Notes: generated by a model from the sequence alone, not told the origin. 55,003 bases of DNA from Hyphomonadaceae bacterium (GCA_022760335.1 JALEGE010000190.1:1-55003), one strand, 5' to 3'; counted from the stretch's first letter, positions 43,198 to 53,076 are shown. Numbers and translations: made by a program.

Positions 43198-44619
43198 ATG
43201 ATCCCTGTCACCGAATATTCCGGGCGCGATGTCGCCGTTTTCGGACTGGGCCGCACGGGTCTCAGTGCCGCCAAGGCCCTCGCGGCTGGCGGTGCGCGCG
43301 TGCACGCCTGGGACGATGACGCAGCGACGCGGGAGCGCGCGGCGGCGGAAGGGGTCGCTCTCAGCGATATCAACAAGCGCGACTGGCAGACCTTTGCCGC
43401 CCTCGTGCTCTCGCCCGGCGTGCCCTACCGCTATCCCCAGCCGCACCGTGTGGTGCGCATGGCCGAGGCTGTCGGTGTGCCGGTGGTGGGCGACATGGAG
43501 CTGTTCGCCCGCGCGGTGCAGGCCTTGCCAGAGCGCGGCCGGCCCAAGGTGATCGGCATCACGGGCACCAATGGCAAATCCACCACCACGGCCCTGATCG
43601 GGCACATTCTGCGCCATGCCGGCATTGATGCGCGGGTCGGTGGCAATATCGGCAAGGGCGTGCTCGACATGGCGCCGCTGCACGCCAATGCGGTCTATGT
43701 GCTGGAGTTGTCGTCTTATCAGCTCGATCTCGCCAAATCCCTGCACTGCAATGTGGCGGTGTTTTTGAATCTCTCGCCGGACCATCTCGACCGGCATGGC
43801 GGCATGACCGGCTATCTCGACGCCAAGAAGCGTATCTTCAACAGCCAGGAAGCCGGCGACACCGCGATTGTCGGGGTTGATGATGTCTATGGCCAGTCCA
43901 TGGCCATTGGCCTGAAGCGCAAGCCGGCGCGGGTCTGGCAGGTCTCGTCTGATTTCGCGCTCGGCAAAGGCGTTTCCGTGGTCGACAGCCATCTGTTTGA
44001 CAGCCTGACGGGCAAGGCTGTGCCCGTGGGCGATCTGCGCGAGGCCAAGGCTTTGCCGGGCACACACAACCATCAGAATGCCGCGGCGGCCTACGCTGCA
44101 TGCCGCGCATTGGGCGTAGCGCCGGAGACGATCTTGAAAGGTCTGGAAACCTTTCCCGGCTTGCCGCACCGATTGGAAATCGTCGGTCAGCAGGGTGGGG
44201 TGACCTTTATCAATGATTCCAAGGCGACCAATGCCCAGGCCGCCGAGCAGGCCCTAAAGGCGCTGGGGCGCGTCTACTGGATTGCCGGCGGGCAGGCCAA
44301 GGCCGAAGGCATCGCGCCGCTCGAGCCTTATTTCCCGAAAGTCGCGCGCGCCTATCTGATCGGCGAGGCCGAAGAGGCGTTCGCCCGCACCCTGAAAGGC
44401 AAGGCGCCGACCCGGCGCTGCAGTACATTGGATCAAGCCGTTCAGCAGGCGTTTGAGGATGCTCGCTCAAGCGGCGAGAAAGACCCGGTCGTCCTTCTCT
44501 CGCCTGCTTGTGCGAGTTTTGACCAGTTTACCAGTTTTGAAGCTCGCGGAGACAGGTTCCGGGATATTGTGAAGGGATTGGGGGCCGCCTCGCCCCTTGG
44601 CGCCATGGAGAGTGCATGA
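43198..44619 (+). CDS. murD: UDP-MurNAc-L-Ala:D-Glu ligase MurD
   Basis: 473 residues. MurD adds D-glutamate to UDP-MurNAc-L-alanine. The N-terminal UDP-binding domain has VFGLGRTGLSAAKAL; the ATP loop is GITGTNGKSTTTALIG; ELSSYQLD and NLSPDHLDRHGG mark the central domain; NDSKATNAQAAEQAL begins the third. It starts 10 bp after mraY and overlaps ftsW by 4 bp. Confidence 0.95.
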   Translation: MIPVTEYSGRDVAVFGLGRTGLSAAKALAAGGARVHAWDDDAATRERAAAEGVALSDINKRDWQTFAALVLSPGVPYRYPQPHRVVRMAEAVGVPVVGDMELFARAVQALPERGRPKVIGITGTNGKSTTTALIGHILRHAGIDARVGGNIGKGVLDMAPLHANAVYVLELSSYQLDLAKSLHCNVAVFLNLSPDHLDRHGGMTGYLDAKKRIFNSQEAGDTAIVGVDDVYGQSMAIGLKRKPARVWQVSSDFALGKGVSVVDSHLFDSLTGKAVPVGDLREAKALPGTHNHQNAAAAYAACRALGVAPETILKGLETFPGLPHRLEIVGQQGGVTFINDSKATNAQAAEQALKALGRVYWIAGGQAKAEGIAPLEPYFPKVARAYLIGEAEEAFARTLKGKAPTRRCSTLDQAVQQAFEDARSSGEKDPVVLLSPACASFDQFTSFEARGDRFRDIVKGLGAASPLGAMESA

Positions 44620-45758
44620 CCTATCTGGCGGCGCCGGAACTGTCACGGGCGGATACGTCCTGGATGACAGAGTGGCGCCGTACGGTTGACTGGCCCATCC
44701 TGCTGGCCGCCCTGATGTTGTTGGGTTTTGGCTTGCTTCTATCCTTGGCGGCTGGACCACCTGCTGCAGAGCGGATGCACTATTCCGATCCGTATTTCTT
44801 TGTCGTCCGCCAGGCCGTTTTTGCCTGTGGTGCCGGGGTGCTGTTGCTGGCCGGTTCGATAATGGATCGCCAACTGACGCGCCGGCTGGCCGCGCTCGTA
44901 TTTATTCTCGCTTTCCTGCTGATGGCGATCATTCTGCTGGCTGGGCATGAGGCCAAAGGAGCGCAGCGCTGGATTCGCCTTTTCGGCTTTTCGCTCCAAC
45001 CCTCGGAAATGGTCAAACCGGCATTGATTGTCTTGATCGGTTGGCTGTTGGCCCAGCGCCAGCTGTTTCCCAACGGGCCATGGGCGGTTCTCGCCTTCAG
45101 CCTTTATGCCGTGACGCTGGGCCTGCTGCTGTTGCAGCCCGATGTTGGGCAGTCCGTATTGCTCACCGGAGCCTTTGTGCTGACTTTCTTTATATCCGGC
45201 TTGCCGCTGCGCTGGGCGGCGGGGTTTGCCGGGGGAGGCCTCCTGATTTCCAGCAGCCTCTATGCGCTGCTTCCCCATGTGCGCCAGCGCATCAACAGCT
45301 TCCTCAATCCCAGCGCGTATGACACCTATCAGATCGACAAGGCCGCCGAGGCCATCTCGCGCGGCGGCGTTTTCGGCGCCGGGCCGGGGGAGGGCACGGT
45401 AAAGTCCAGCCTCCCGGACGCGCATACCGATTTTGTCTATGCCGTTTTGGGCGAGGAATATGGCTTGATCGCCACGCTGGTCGTGATCGGCATATATGCC
45501 TTCATCACGCTTCGCGGTTTGATGCTGACGGCAAAGATTGAAGACCCCTATGCGCGCGCGGCCGCGACCGGGCTTTTCTCACTTTTTGGCCTGCAAACCG
45601 TCATCAATGTCGGGGTAAATGTTGCCCTGTTCCCGCCCAAGGGGATGACGCTGCCCTTTATCTCCTATGGTGGCTCCTCACTGGTGGGAACGGCCCTGAC
45701 CCTCGGCTTTGCGCTCGCCCTTGTGCGCCGGTCGACCCATTGGCGGAGACGGATATGA
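44616..45758 (+). CDS. ftsW: Septal peptidoglycan glycosyltransferase FtsW
   Basis: 380 residues, SEDS family, about ten membrane helices. FtsW polymerises lipid II at the septum together with FtsI. Recognisable segments are [42 protein letters not shown] (in part), [14 protein letters not shown] and the C-terminal [17 protein letters not shown]. Both ends overlap neighbouring genes by 4 bp (murD upstream, murG downstream). Confidence 0.95.
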   Translation: MTYLAAPELSRADTSWMTEWRRTVDWPILLAALMLLGFGLLLSLAAGPPAAERMHYSDPYFFVVRQAVFACGAGVLLLAGSIMDRQLTRRLAALVFILAFLLMAIILLAGHEAKGAQRWIRLFGFSLQPSEMVKPALIVLIGWLLAQRQLFPNGPWAVLAFSLYAVTLGLLLLQPDVGQSVLLTGAFVLTFFISGLPLRWAAGFAGGGLLISSSLYALLPHVRQRINSFLNPSAYDTYQIDKAAEAISRGGVFGAGPGEGTVKSSLPDAHTDFVYAVLGEEYGLIATLVVIGIYAFITLRGLMLTAKIEDPYARAAATGLFSLFGLQTVINVGVNVALFPPKGMTLPFISYGGSSLVGTALTLGFALALVRRSTHWRRRI

Positions 45759-46843
45759 GCCAGCCCCTCTTGATCATCGGCGCCGGCGGCACCGGTGGGC
45801 ATATGTTCCCTGCCGCCGCCTTTGCCGAGGAAATGCGGGCACGGGGCTGGCAGGTCGGCCTGGTCAGCGATGATCGCGGCCTGCGGTATGGCGCGAATTT
45901 TCCCGCCGACTGGAAAGCTGAAGTAGAAGCCGCCAGCCCGAACACGCGCAAGCCCTGGACCATTCCCGGCACGCTGATGAAGCTGAACAAGGGCGTCGGT
46001 GCGGCGCGCAAGATGATGCGCGAGCGCCGGCCCGACCTGATCGCCGGCTTTGGCGGCTACCCCGCCTTTCCGGCGCTGGCGGCCGGGCGGCGCGAGGGCA
46101 TTCCGCTGATCATTCATGAGCAGAACTCGGTTCTGGGCCGTGTGAACCGGCGGTTTGCCAGTCATGCGGCTGTGGTGGCGAGCGGCTTTCCGCGCCTGGA
46201 TCGCCTGCCAGCGGGCGTGAAACATGTCCCGCTCGGCAATCCCGTGCGCGCGCCCATCGCGGCGCTGCGCGATCTGCCCTATCCGGACCCAACCGGGCCG
46301 CTGAACATTCTGATCACAGGTGGCAGTCAGGGCTCGCGCATTCTCGGCGAGGCCCTGCCGCTCGCCATCGCCAATCATCTGCCCGATGAGATCAAGTCCC
46401 GTGTGCGCGTGGTTCAGCAGGTGCGCGAGGAACAGGTCGAGGCGGTCGAGCAGATTTACCGTCATGCCGGCATCGCGGCGGAGATCTCGACTTTCTTCTC
46501 CGACATGGCCGACCGGCTGGCCGCGGCGCATTTCATCATCGCGCGCTCGGGCGCCGGCACGGTCAGCGAGATCGCCGCCGTGGGCCGGCCCTCCATCCTG
46601 ATCCCGCTGAAAATCGCCATGGACGATCACCAGACCGCCAATGCCGCCGCCCTGACGGATGTCGGCGCGGCCGATCTGGTGGTGGAGGACAATCTCTATC
46701 CCAATCTGGTCGGCGAGCTGCTCGCTGTGCGCTTGGGCGACGCCGAAGACCTCCGCACCCGCGCCGCCGCCGCGTATGGGGCAGGAAGTGTCACTGCGGC
46801 GAAGGATTTGGCCGATCTGGCGGGGCAGGTGACCCGGACCTGA
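45755..46843 (+). CDS. murG: UDP-GlcNAc:lipid I GlcNAc transferase MurG
   Basis: 362 residues, GT-B fold. MurG adds GlcNAc to lipid I on the inner face of the membrane, making lipid II. The N-terminal glycine loop is [28 protein letters not shown] and GGSQGSRIL follow, and the UDP-GlcNAc site includes [15 protein letters not shown]. The ATG at 45755 overlaps the ftsW stop (ATGA) and has GGCGGAGACGG ahead of it. It is the last gene of the unbroken plus-strand run; an inverted Uma2-family gene follows. Confidence 0.95.
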   Translation: MSQPLLIIGAGGTGGHMFPAAAFAEEMRARGWQVGLVSDDRGLRYGANFPADWKAEVEAASPNTRKPWTIPGTLMKLNKGVGAARKMMRERRPDLIAGFGGYPAFPALAAGRREGIPLIIHEQNSVLGRVNRRFASHAAVVASGFPRLDRLPAGVKHVPLGNPVRAPIAALRDLPYPDPTGPLNILITGGSQGSRILGEALPLAIANHLPDEIKSRVRVVQQVREEQVEAVEQIYRHAGIAAEISTFFSDMADRLAAAHFIIARSGAGTVSEIAAVGRPSILIPLKIAMDDHQTANAAALTDVGAADLVVEDNLYPNLVGELLAVRLGDAEDLRTRAAAAYGAGSVTAAKDLADLAGQVTRT

Positions 46844-46862
46844 CCGGCCTCGTGCGCGATGC

Positions 46863-47450
46863 CTATTTGACGAGATCGGCCAGCCGAAGCGAGATTTCGG
46901 GAAAGGCAAGCGCCGTGATAGCGTCTTCGAAGCCAAGACTGCGCTGCTCGCGATAGATTGCCTGTTCCGTGTCCGGCGTGCGCAGTACATGCACGCGTTT
47001 TTCATCCAGATCGATCAGCCAAAGCTCCGGCACGCCGGCCCTGGCATAGATCGGGCGTTTCAGCTCCATATCGCGGTGCTGGCTGGTCTTCATGATCTCG
47101 GCGACCAGGAAAATGTCATCCCCAGACATCTCATTGCTGGTGATATCGGCGCGATAGATGATCAGGTCCGGGCGCAGTTCGGTGTCATGGGAGAAGAAGA
47201 TACTGCCTTCCGATCCCACCCGGTACGAGCTGGGAAAGCCCAATGCCGCGCTGAAAAAATGCACCAGCGCCGTACGCGCATCCATATGTTCAAAGCCCTC
47301 GCTGCCCATTTCGAACCAGGCCCCCCGGATCAATTCCCAACGGTCTTCGGGGTCAATCAAACCTTGCTCGACCATGCGGGCCATGTCCGCATTGGTGAAA
47401 TAGCGCTGGCCGTTGGGCCGCGTATGATAGGAGATGAAGCCGTCTTCCAT
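46863..47450 (-). CDS. Uma2-family (DUF820) restriction-endonuclease-fold protein inside the dcw cluster
   Basis: About 195 residues. The PD-(D/E)xK-like core is visible: LRPDLIIYRAD, LVAEIMKTSQHRDMELKRPIY (in part; E then K) and GVPELWLIDLDEKRVHVLR. Uma2 proteins are abundant in cyanobacteria and scattered elsewhere; their role is unknown, with links to mobile DNA suspected. The gene lies on the opposite strand between murG and murC, 20 bp from the murG stop. The start is uncertain: 47450 fits the family's short N-terminus, while an ATG at 47525 has a strong GGGGAGGG upstream and would share CATG with the murC start codon. Confidence 0.78.
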   Translation of the reverse strand: MEDGFISYHTRPNGQRYFTNADMARMVEQGLIDPEDRWELIRGAWFEMGSEGFEHMDARTALVHFFSAALGFPSSYRVGSEGSIFFSHDTELRPDLIIYRADITSNEMSGDDIFLVAEIMKTSQHRDMELKRPIYARAGVPELWLIDLDEKRVHVLRTPDTEQAIYREQRSLGFEDAITALAFPEISLRLADLVK

Positions 47451-47523
47451 GGCTTGATTTAACCGCATTTGCGCTGTGAATGCCAGATTTCGTGTTCTTC
47501 GCCTTGGTCTATAAGAGTGTTTC

Positions 47524-48963
47524 ATGCGTAATCCCTCCCCCTTCGATCTCGGCCCGGCGCATCTTGTCGGCATTGGCGGTATTGGCATGTCTGGCATTGC
47601 CGAGATTATGCTGACCTTGGGCTATGAGGTGCAGGGCTCGGATATTCGCGAGAGCGATATTGTGGCGCGGCTGCGTGAGAAGGGCGCCCATATCCATATC
47701 GGGCATGCGCCGGAGAATGTGCATGGCGCTGGGGCGGTGATCGTGTCGACAGCGATCAAGCCCGGCAATCCCGAAGTGGTGGCCGCCCGCGCGCTCGGCA
47801 TTCCGGTGGTGCGCCGGGCAAACATGCTGGCCGAGATTGTGCGCCTGAAATGGACGGTCTGTGTGGCCGGCACCCATGGCAAGACCACCACGACGAGCAT
47901 GGTGGCGGCTGTCCTGGATGGCTGCGGCATTGACCCGACCGTGATCAATGGCGGCATCGTGAATGCCTATGGCTCCAATGCGAAAGCCGGGGCCGGGGAG
48001 TGGATGGTTGTCGAGGCCGATGAGAGCGACGGTACCTTTACAAAGCTCTCGCCCACGGCTGCCATCGTCACCAATATCGACCCGGAACATATGGACCATT
48101 ACGGCTCGATGGAGGCCCTGCGCGCGGCCTTCGACACTTTCGTCGAGAACATCCCCTTCTATGGTTTCGCTGTCCTGTGCACCGATCATCCCGAAGTGCA
48201 GGCCCTGGCGGCGAGGGTCACCGACCGGCGGCGGATCACCTATGGCTTCAACCGCCAGGCCGATGTGCGCGCGGTGAACCTCACCACTGATCTCAACGGC
48301 TCGCATTTCGATGTCGCCCTGCGCCGGCCCGGCTCGGCCCAGCCTTTGCTCATTGAGGGACTGACCCTGCCCATGGCGGGTGAGCATAATGTTCAGAATG
48401 CGCTGGCTGCGATCACCGTGGCGCTGGAACTTGGCGCGACCGATGTGCAGTTACGCGATGCGCTTGCCGGGTTTGGCGGGGTGAAACGGCGTTTCAGCCC
48501 GGCGGGCGAGTGGAGCCCGGTTGCGGGTCAGCCGCCCGTGCGCATCATTGATGATTATGGCCACCACCCGGTAGAGATTACCGCCGTGCTGAAGGCTGCG
48601 CGCGCCATGGTGGGCCAGGGCCAGCTGATCGCGGTGCACCAGCCCCACCGTTACACACGTCTTGAGGCTCTGTTCGAAGAGTTTTCCACCTGCTTCGACG
48701 CGGCCGATGATGTGCTGATCTCACCGGTCTATCCGGCTGGCGAGGATCCGATTGACGGGATCGACCATGAGACCCTTGTGGCGTCCATGCGCCGGCATGG
48801 GCATCGCAATGCCGGCGTGCTGGAGGATCTGGACGCCTTGCCGGAGGTCATTCGCGGCCTGGCCCGTCCTGGCGCATTGGTTGTCTGTCTCGGCGCGGGC
48901 AGCATTACCGCGCATTCCAACGCGTTGGCGGCAAAGCTGCAGCAGGCGCCTAGCGCGCTTTAA
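47524..48963 (+). CDS. murC: UDP-MurNAc:L-alanine ligase MurC
   Basis: 479 residues. MurC adds the first L-alanine to UDP-MurNAc. The N-terminal nucleotide loop is [17 protein letters not shown]; the ATP loop is [22 protein letters not shown] marks the catalytic centre; [10 protein letters not shown] and HQPHRYTR belong to the third domain. Upstream sequence has only a weak AAGAG as ribosome site. The TAA stop forms the edge of a large palindromic repeat. murB, which usually follows, is not here. Confidence 0.95.
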   Translation: MRNPSPFDLGPAHLVGIGGIGMSGIAEIMLTLGYEVQGSDIRESDIVARLREKGAHIHIGHAPENVHGAGAVIVSTAIKPGNPEVVAARALGIPVVRRANMLAEIVRLKWTVCVAGTHGKTTTTSMVAAVLDGCGIDPTVINGGIVNAYGSNAKAGAGEWMVVEADESDGTFTKLSPTAAIVTNIDPEHMDHYGSMEALRAAFDTFVENIPFYGFAVLCTDHPEVQALAARVTDRRRITYGFNRQADVRAVNLTTDLNGSHFDVALRRPGSAQPLLIEGLTLPMAGEHNVQNALAAITVALELGATDVQLRDALAGFGGVKRRFSPAGEWSPVAGQPPVRIIDDYGHHPVEITAVLKAARAMVGQGQLIAVHQPHRYTRLEALFEEFSTCFDAADDVLISPVYPAGEDPIDGIDHETLVASMRRHGHRNAGVLEDLDALPEVIRGLARPGALVVCLGAGSITAHSNALAAKLQQAPSAL

Positions 48964-49114
48964 GTTTCAGTCGAATCGCATTTTCTCCGCAGACACCTGC
49001 GAAAGCAGGTGTCCATGGACCATTGCATCAACCGGGAGCGCTTGGCAGCTTCTTTCGTCCATGGATCCCTGCTTTCGCAGGGATTCGCGGAGACGAGTGA
49101 TTCCACTGAAACTT
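48962..49114. repeat. Composite palindromic repeat (REP/BIME-like) after murC
   Basis: Outer arms AAGTTTCAGTcGAATC (48962-48977) and its inverse (49099-49114) match in 15 of 16 positions. Inside them TCTCCGC (48984-48990) pairs with GCGGAGA (49087-49093), and CCATGGAC (49013-49020) pairs with GTCCATGG (49057-49064). Two side hairpins are ACACCTGC-GAAA-GCAGGTGT (48993-49012) and ATCCCTGC-TTTC-GCAGGGAT (49065-49084). The element could fold as a cruciform. Its left arm overlaps the murC stop codon. Confidence 0.85.
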
Positions 49115-49153
49115 TAGATGCACTAGACTCGGTTGCACTTAGCTTGAGCCACA

Positions 49154-49193
49154 CTCAGCCCCATGGTTCGACTTCGCTCACCATGAGGCTGAG
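49154..49193. repeat. Second REP-like palindrome
   Basis: CTCAGCCCCATGGT (49154-49167) pairs with ACCATGAGGCTGAG (49180-49193) with one mismatch around a 12-base loop. It differs in sequence from the element just before it. It lies 26 bp before the end of the convergent flavodoxin-like gene and may act as a terminator for it. Confidence 0.75.
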
Positions 49194-49219
49194 AGCGGCT
49201 TAAGTTGCAGACTACCAGC

Positions 49220-49717
49220 TCAGAAAGCACCCATCGCCAGGCCGGCGCCGAGCGCGGCGCCAAGCTCGCGGCATTTTTCCAGATCTGGCTGGGAGATGGT
49301 CTTGGGTGCGAGGATCTCTTCCGGGCTCTGTGCATGGGTGCAGATGATCAGTGGTGGCTGGACCTCTTTCAGCCGCCAACCCGTGGCGATGCGCGCGGTC
49401 TGGCGCGCGGCGTTTTCGCCGTCCGAACCGGCGCAGATCATCTGCGCGTAAGGCCGGCCCTCAAGTTCTCCCAGCACCGGATAATAACACCGGTCGAAGA
49501 ATTCCTTCATCTCACCGGTTAGAGCGGCAAGGTTTTCCGGCGCAGCAAAAAGATAGCCGGCGGCTGAGAGCAAATCTTCTGGCCCGGTATCGCAGGCGTG
49601 CTTGATATGCGTTTCCGCTTCGCCTTGTGCGCTGGAGAGAGCAGCGCGGGCCATTTGCTCTGTTCCGCCCGTGCGGGAATGGTAGACGATCAGAAGATGC
49701 GTGCCGGGCATTGGCAT
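49220..49717 (-). CDS. Flavodoxin-like NAD(P)H oxidoreductase
   Basis: 165 residues, flavodoxin fold. The FMN phosphate loop is LIVYHSRTGGTEQMA; the second flavin contact is in GYLFAAPENLAALTGEMKEFFDR (in part), and the third is in QMICAGSDGENAARQ. It is shorter than WrbA and lacks the WrbA insert. The two methionines at 49717 and 49711 are both possible starts. It lies 9 bp after mrp on the same strand, so cotranscription with an Fe-S carrier gene is likely; electron supply to Fe-S assembly is a guess. Confidence 0.82.
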   Translation of the reverse strand: MPMPGTHLLIVYHSRTGGTEQMARAALSSAQGEAETHIKHACDTGPEDLLSAAGYLFAAPENLAALTGEMKEFFDRCYYPVLGELEGRPYAQMICAGSDGENAARQTARIATGWRLKEVQPPLIICTHAQSPEEILAPKTISQPDLEKCRELGAALGAGLAMGAF

Positions 49718-49725
49718 GGGAAAGA

Positions 49726-50919
49726 TCAGTCCTCGAAGAGGATTTCGGGCACCGGCTTGCTCAACAGCGCGTCAATAGCGAGTGCTGTCGTGCGTCCCAG
49801 TTCAGCAAACAGCGATGCGGCAGGTCCATCGCCCAGCGCGGCCGGAGCCCCCCTGTCGCCGCCCTCGCGAATTTCTTGCACCATCGGGATCTGTGCGAGT
49901 AGCGGCAGGCCCAGGGCCTCGGCCATGCGCGCGCCGCCACCTTCGCCCATAAGATGGTGGCGCCCCCCCGTCGGATCCTCAAACCAGCTCATGGTCTCGA
50001 CAATGCCCAGCACCGGCACATGGGTCTTGGCGAACATGGCTGCGCCGCGCCGAACATCGGCCAGTGCCACTTCCTGCGGCGTGGTGACGATGATGGCAGC
50101 GGTAACCGGCACGCGCTGGGCAATGGCGAGCTGTGCATCGCCAGTGCCGGGCGGGGTGTCGATGATCAGGATGTCGAGCGGATCATCTGCAGGTGCCCAG
50201 TCGGCATCATTCAGCATCTGGCTGATGGCCGACATAACGATGGGACCGCGCCAGATCATCGGGGAATCGGGATCTGAGAGATAGCCGATAGAGAGCGATT
50301 TCAGGCCATGAGCTTCTACGGGCTTGAGTTTCTTGTCAGCGGTCGTGACCGGTTCGGCGTCAACCGTGCCAAGCATTGTGGGGATTGAAGGGCCATAAAT
50401 GTCTGCGTCTAGCAGGCCGACTTTCATGCCCACGCGCGCCAGTGCCGCGGCGAGATTGACAGACACGGTGGACTTTCCAACGCCGCCCTTGGCGCTGGCC
50501 ACCACGAGAATGCGCGAAATGCCGGGGATCTTGTGTGCCTCCGGTCCGCTTGGCGCGCTGACATTTCCTTGTTTGTGCGCCTCGTCAGAAAGTCGCGCGC
50601 CCTTGCGCACGCGGCGCTGCTCTGCGGCGGGGCTGGGCGTCAGTTTGACCGGGCCGGAGGGGGCGGGCGCCGCGCCTTGGGCGCGCTCGCTTGTCAGCAC
50701 AGAATCCACCTCGCGCACGCCTTTCACGCCGCGCGCGGTGCTTTCGGCTTCGAGCCGCAGGGCCTCGAAACGTGGCAGGTCTTCCGGGTTGGCGGAGATC
50801 ACCAGGACGGCTCGGCCATCATCACGAACTGTGACGGCTTGCAGCCAGTCGGGTGCCCCCAATGCATTGCGGATCGCGCGCTCAAGCTCCTGCGACGATT
50901 TCGGTTTTGCTCGGAACAT
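49726..50919 (-). CDS. mrp: Mrp/ApbC-family Fe-S cluster carrier ATPase, lacking the CxxC
   Basis: 397 residues. An N-terminal MIP18/DUF59-like domain (about 8-75) and a charged linker precede a P-loop ATPase with deviant Walker A SAKGGVGKST (142-151) and Walker B LIIDTPPGTGD. Mrp/ApbC proteins carry [4Fe-4S] clusters on a dimer-bridging CxxC. Here the equivalent segment is MSWFEDPTGG (310-319) with no cysteine; many alphaproteobacterial Mrp proteins have a similar APDTG segment. The start at 50919 is chosen because AGAAGG lies 10 bases upstream. It is divergent from hflK. Confidence 0.9.
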   Translation of the reverse strand: MFRAKPKSSQELERAIRNALGAPDWLQAVTVRDDGRAVLVISANPEDLPRFEALRLEAESTARGVKGVREVDSVLTSERAQGAAPAPSGPVKLTPSPAAEQRRVRKGARLSDEAHKQGNVSAPSGPEAHKIPGISRILVVASAKGGVGKSTVSVNLAAALARVGMKVGLLDADIYGPSIPTMLGTVDAEPVTTADKKLKPVEAHGLKSLSIGYLSDPDSPMIWRGPIVMSAISQMLNDADWAPADDPLDILIIDTPPGTGDAQLAIAQRVPVTAAIIVTTPQEVALADVRRGAAMFAKTHVPVLGIVETMSWFEDPTGGRHHLMGEGGGARMAEALGLPLLAQIPMVQEIREGGDRGAPAALGDGPAASLFAELGRTTALAIDALLSKPVPEILFED

Positions 50920-51013
50920 GCGACAGCGCCTTCTTGATAGACGATAAGTGATGGGCCACATATCGGGCCTGATGGCAATTATTCAAAGACTGAACGACGA
51001 GGAGCGCTAGGAC

Positions 51014-52162
51014 ATGCCCTGGAAGGATGAAAGTGGCGGGGGGGATGAACCTCACGCCGCAGGAGGCCCCTGGGGGTCTGGCTCAGGCGGAAACAAGAAT
51101 GGTGGCTCGCCCTGGAATCGCCCTGGCGGCGGTGGAGGAAGTGGCGGCCAAGGTGGCGGCAGTGGCGGTGGCGGATCTGACATTGAAGATCAGATGCGCC
51201 GCATGCAAGAGCGGTTTCGGCGCGGCGTCGGTGGACGTGGTGGCGGCAACGGTGGTTCTGGCCGCAGTTTCAATTTCGGGCCGTTTGGTTTTCTCATTGT
51301 CGCCCTGGTCGGCCTGTTTGCCTGGCTGGCGACAGGCGTTGTGGTCGTTGATGCCGGTTCGCAAGCGTCTGTTTTCCGTTTCGGCAAATGGCAGACCAAT
51401 CTTGGCCCGGGCTTTCATGTTCACCTGCCCACGCCGATCGAGACCCATGTGCCTGTGAACACCGAATCCCAGAACCAGATCCTGATCGGCGACAATCGCG
51501 ATGAAAGCCTGATGCTGACCCAGGACGAAAACATCGTCGATATTCAGTTCTCCGTGTTCTGGAAGATCAAGACCGATGTGCCCCAGGACTATATCCTGAA
51601 TGTGAAGGAGCCGCGCGCGGCTGTCGCAATGGTGGCCGAATCGGTGATGCGCGAAGTGGTTGGCAAGTCGACCCGCCAGGAAGTTATCACTACGGGCCGT
51701 GACCGGGTGCAACAGGAAGTGCGTGACCAGATCCAGGGTCTTTTGGATGAGTACAATGCTGGTATCGACATTATCGATGTGCAGCTGGCCAAGTCTGACG
51801 TGCCCCAGCCCGTGATCGCGGCCTTCAACGATGTGAACGTGGCCGAGCAAGATGCCGAACGGAACATCAACGAGGCCACGCGTGATGCCAATCAGGTTGT
51901 CCCGCGCGCCCGTGGTGAGGCTCAGCAGATCCTGCAGCAGGCCGAAGCCTATCGTGAGCAGGTGATCGCCGATGCGTCCGGTGAGGCCGCGCGTTTCCTC
52001 TCAATCTATGAGGAATACCGTCAGGCCCCGCAGGTAACCCGTGAACGCATGTATCTTGAGACGATGGAAAAGGTGCTGGGCAGCGCCGACAAGACCATCC
52101 TCGATTCCCAGTCCGGCGCGGTGCCTTATCTGCCGCTCGAACGGACTGGTACCCAGCGCTAG
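51014..52162 (+). CDS. hflK: HflK, SPFH-domain subunit of the FtsH-associated complex
   Basis: 382 residues. A glycine/serine-rich cytosolic start (about 8-90) leads to one membrane helix (about 95-118, GPFGFLIVALVGLFAWLATG), then a periplasmic SPFH/prohibitin domain beginning VVVVDAGSQASVFRFGKW. A long helical part with alanine and glutamate repeats (RARGEAQQILQQAEAYREQ) follows. With HflC it builds a cage around the protease FtsH and modulates its access to membrane proteins. GAGGAG precedes the ATG. hflC follows after 11 bp. Confidence 0.94.
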   Translation: MPWKDESGGGDEPHAAGGPWGSGSGGNKNGGSPWNRPGGGGGSGGQGGGSGGGGSDIEDQMRRMQERFRRGVGGRGGGNGGSGRSFNFGPFGFLIVALVGLFAWLATGVVVVDAGSQASVFRFGKWQTNLGPGFHVHLPTPIETHVPVNTESQNQILIGDNRDESLMLTQDENIVDIQFSVFWKIKTDVPQDYILNVKEPRAAVAMVAESVMREVVGKSTRQEVITTGRDRVQQEVRDQIQGLLDEYNAGIDIIDVQLAKSDVPQPVIAAFNDVNVAEQDAERNINEATRDANQVVPRARGEAQQILQQAEAYREQVIADASGEAARFLSIYEEYRQAPQVTRERMYLETMEKVLGSADKTILDSQSGAVPYLPLERTGTQR

Positions 52163-52173
52163 GAGGCCAAGAC

Positions 52174-53064
52174 ATGAGAACCTTTACCCTGATCCTTGGT
52201 GTTTTGATCGTCCTGTCCGCCATTATCGCGGTCAATGCCTTCTATACCGTCCGCCAGGACCAGCAGGCGATTGTCTTGCAGTTCGGCAACCCCGTGGCCG
52301 TGCGCAATGCGCCAGGCACCGATGAAGCGGGCCTCTATTTCAAGATTCCGGTGATGCAGCAGGTCACCCTGCTGGACCGGAAAAATCTGGGGCTCGATAT
52401 ATCCGATATCGATGTACTGGCCTCTGATCAGCGTCGTCTGACCGTGGACGCCTTTGTGCGCTGGCGGATCAAGGAACCGCTGCTTTTCTATCAGCGTCTA
52501 CGCGATGAACGCGCGGCTGAGGCGCAGCTTGACCGGTTTACGGAATCTGCGATCCGGGAAGCCTTGGGCGATGTTCCCGTGCCGGAAATCGTTTCCGGTC
52601 AGCGGACCGCTCTGATGAACCGCATCCGGGACAATGTGAACCAGAACCTCCTGGCCACCGGCATCGACATCATTGATGTGCGTATTCGCCAGGCCGACCT
52701 GCCGACTGATATTGCCGAAGGTGTTTATAACCGTATGCGGACAGACCGCTTGCAGGAAGCCGAGCGCATCCGCGCCGAGGGTGAAGAGCGTGCACGTCTG
52801 ATCCGCGCCACCGGCCAGCGTGAGGCGACAGTCTTGCTCGCCCAGGCGCGCGAACAGTCCGAGCGTATCCGTGGTGAAGGTGATGCCCGCCGGAACGAGA
52901 TCTATGCCAGCGCGTACAATGTTGATCCGGATTTCTTCCGATTCTACCGCTCATTGATCGCCTGCGAGCGTTCGATCCAGCAGGGCACAAAGCTGATCAT
53001 TGACCCGAGCAATCTCGGTGTGTGCGATATCTTCTCCGAAGAAGCCGAACGCACTGGACGCTGA
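52174..53064 (+). CDS. hflC: HflC, SPFH-domain partner of HflK
   Basis: 296 residues. The N-terminal membrane helix (about 4-22, LILGVLIVLSAIIAVNAF) is followed by an SPFH domain (TVRQDQQAIVLQFGNPV, DIDVLASDQRRLTVDAF) and a helical stretch (RIRAEGEERARLIRATGQRE). The final part (FYRSLIACERSI) is typical of HflC. AGGAGG lies 8 bases upstream of the ATG. A perfect 14-bp hairpin follows the stop. Confidence 0.95.
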   Translation: MRTFTLILGVLIVLSAIIAVNAFYTVRQDQQAIVLQFGNPVAVRNAPGTDEAGLYFKIPVMQQVTLLDRKNLGLDISDIDVLASDQRRLTVDAFVRWRIKEPLLFYQRLRDERAAEAQLDRFTESAIREALGDVPVPEIVSGQRTALMNRIRDNVNQNLLATGIDIIDVRIRQADLPTDIAEGVYNRMRTDRLQEAERIRAEGEERARLIRATGQREATVLLAQAREQSERIRGEGDARRNEIYASAYNVDPDFFRFYRSLIACERSIQQGTKLIIDPSNLGVCDIFSEEAERTGR

Positions 53065-53076
53065 CACGCCTTGTTT

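Noticed and set aside
45665-47005. 446-codon minus-strand frame across murG
   Set aside because: Shadow of murG and ftsW; composition is typical of reversed GC-rich coding DNA and no domain is visible.
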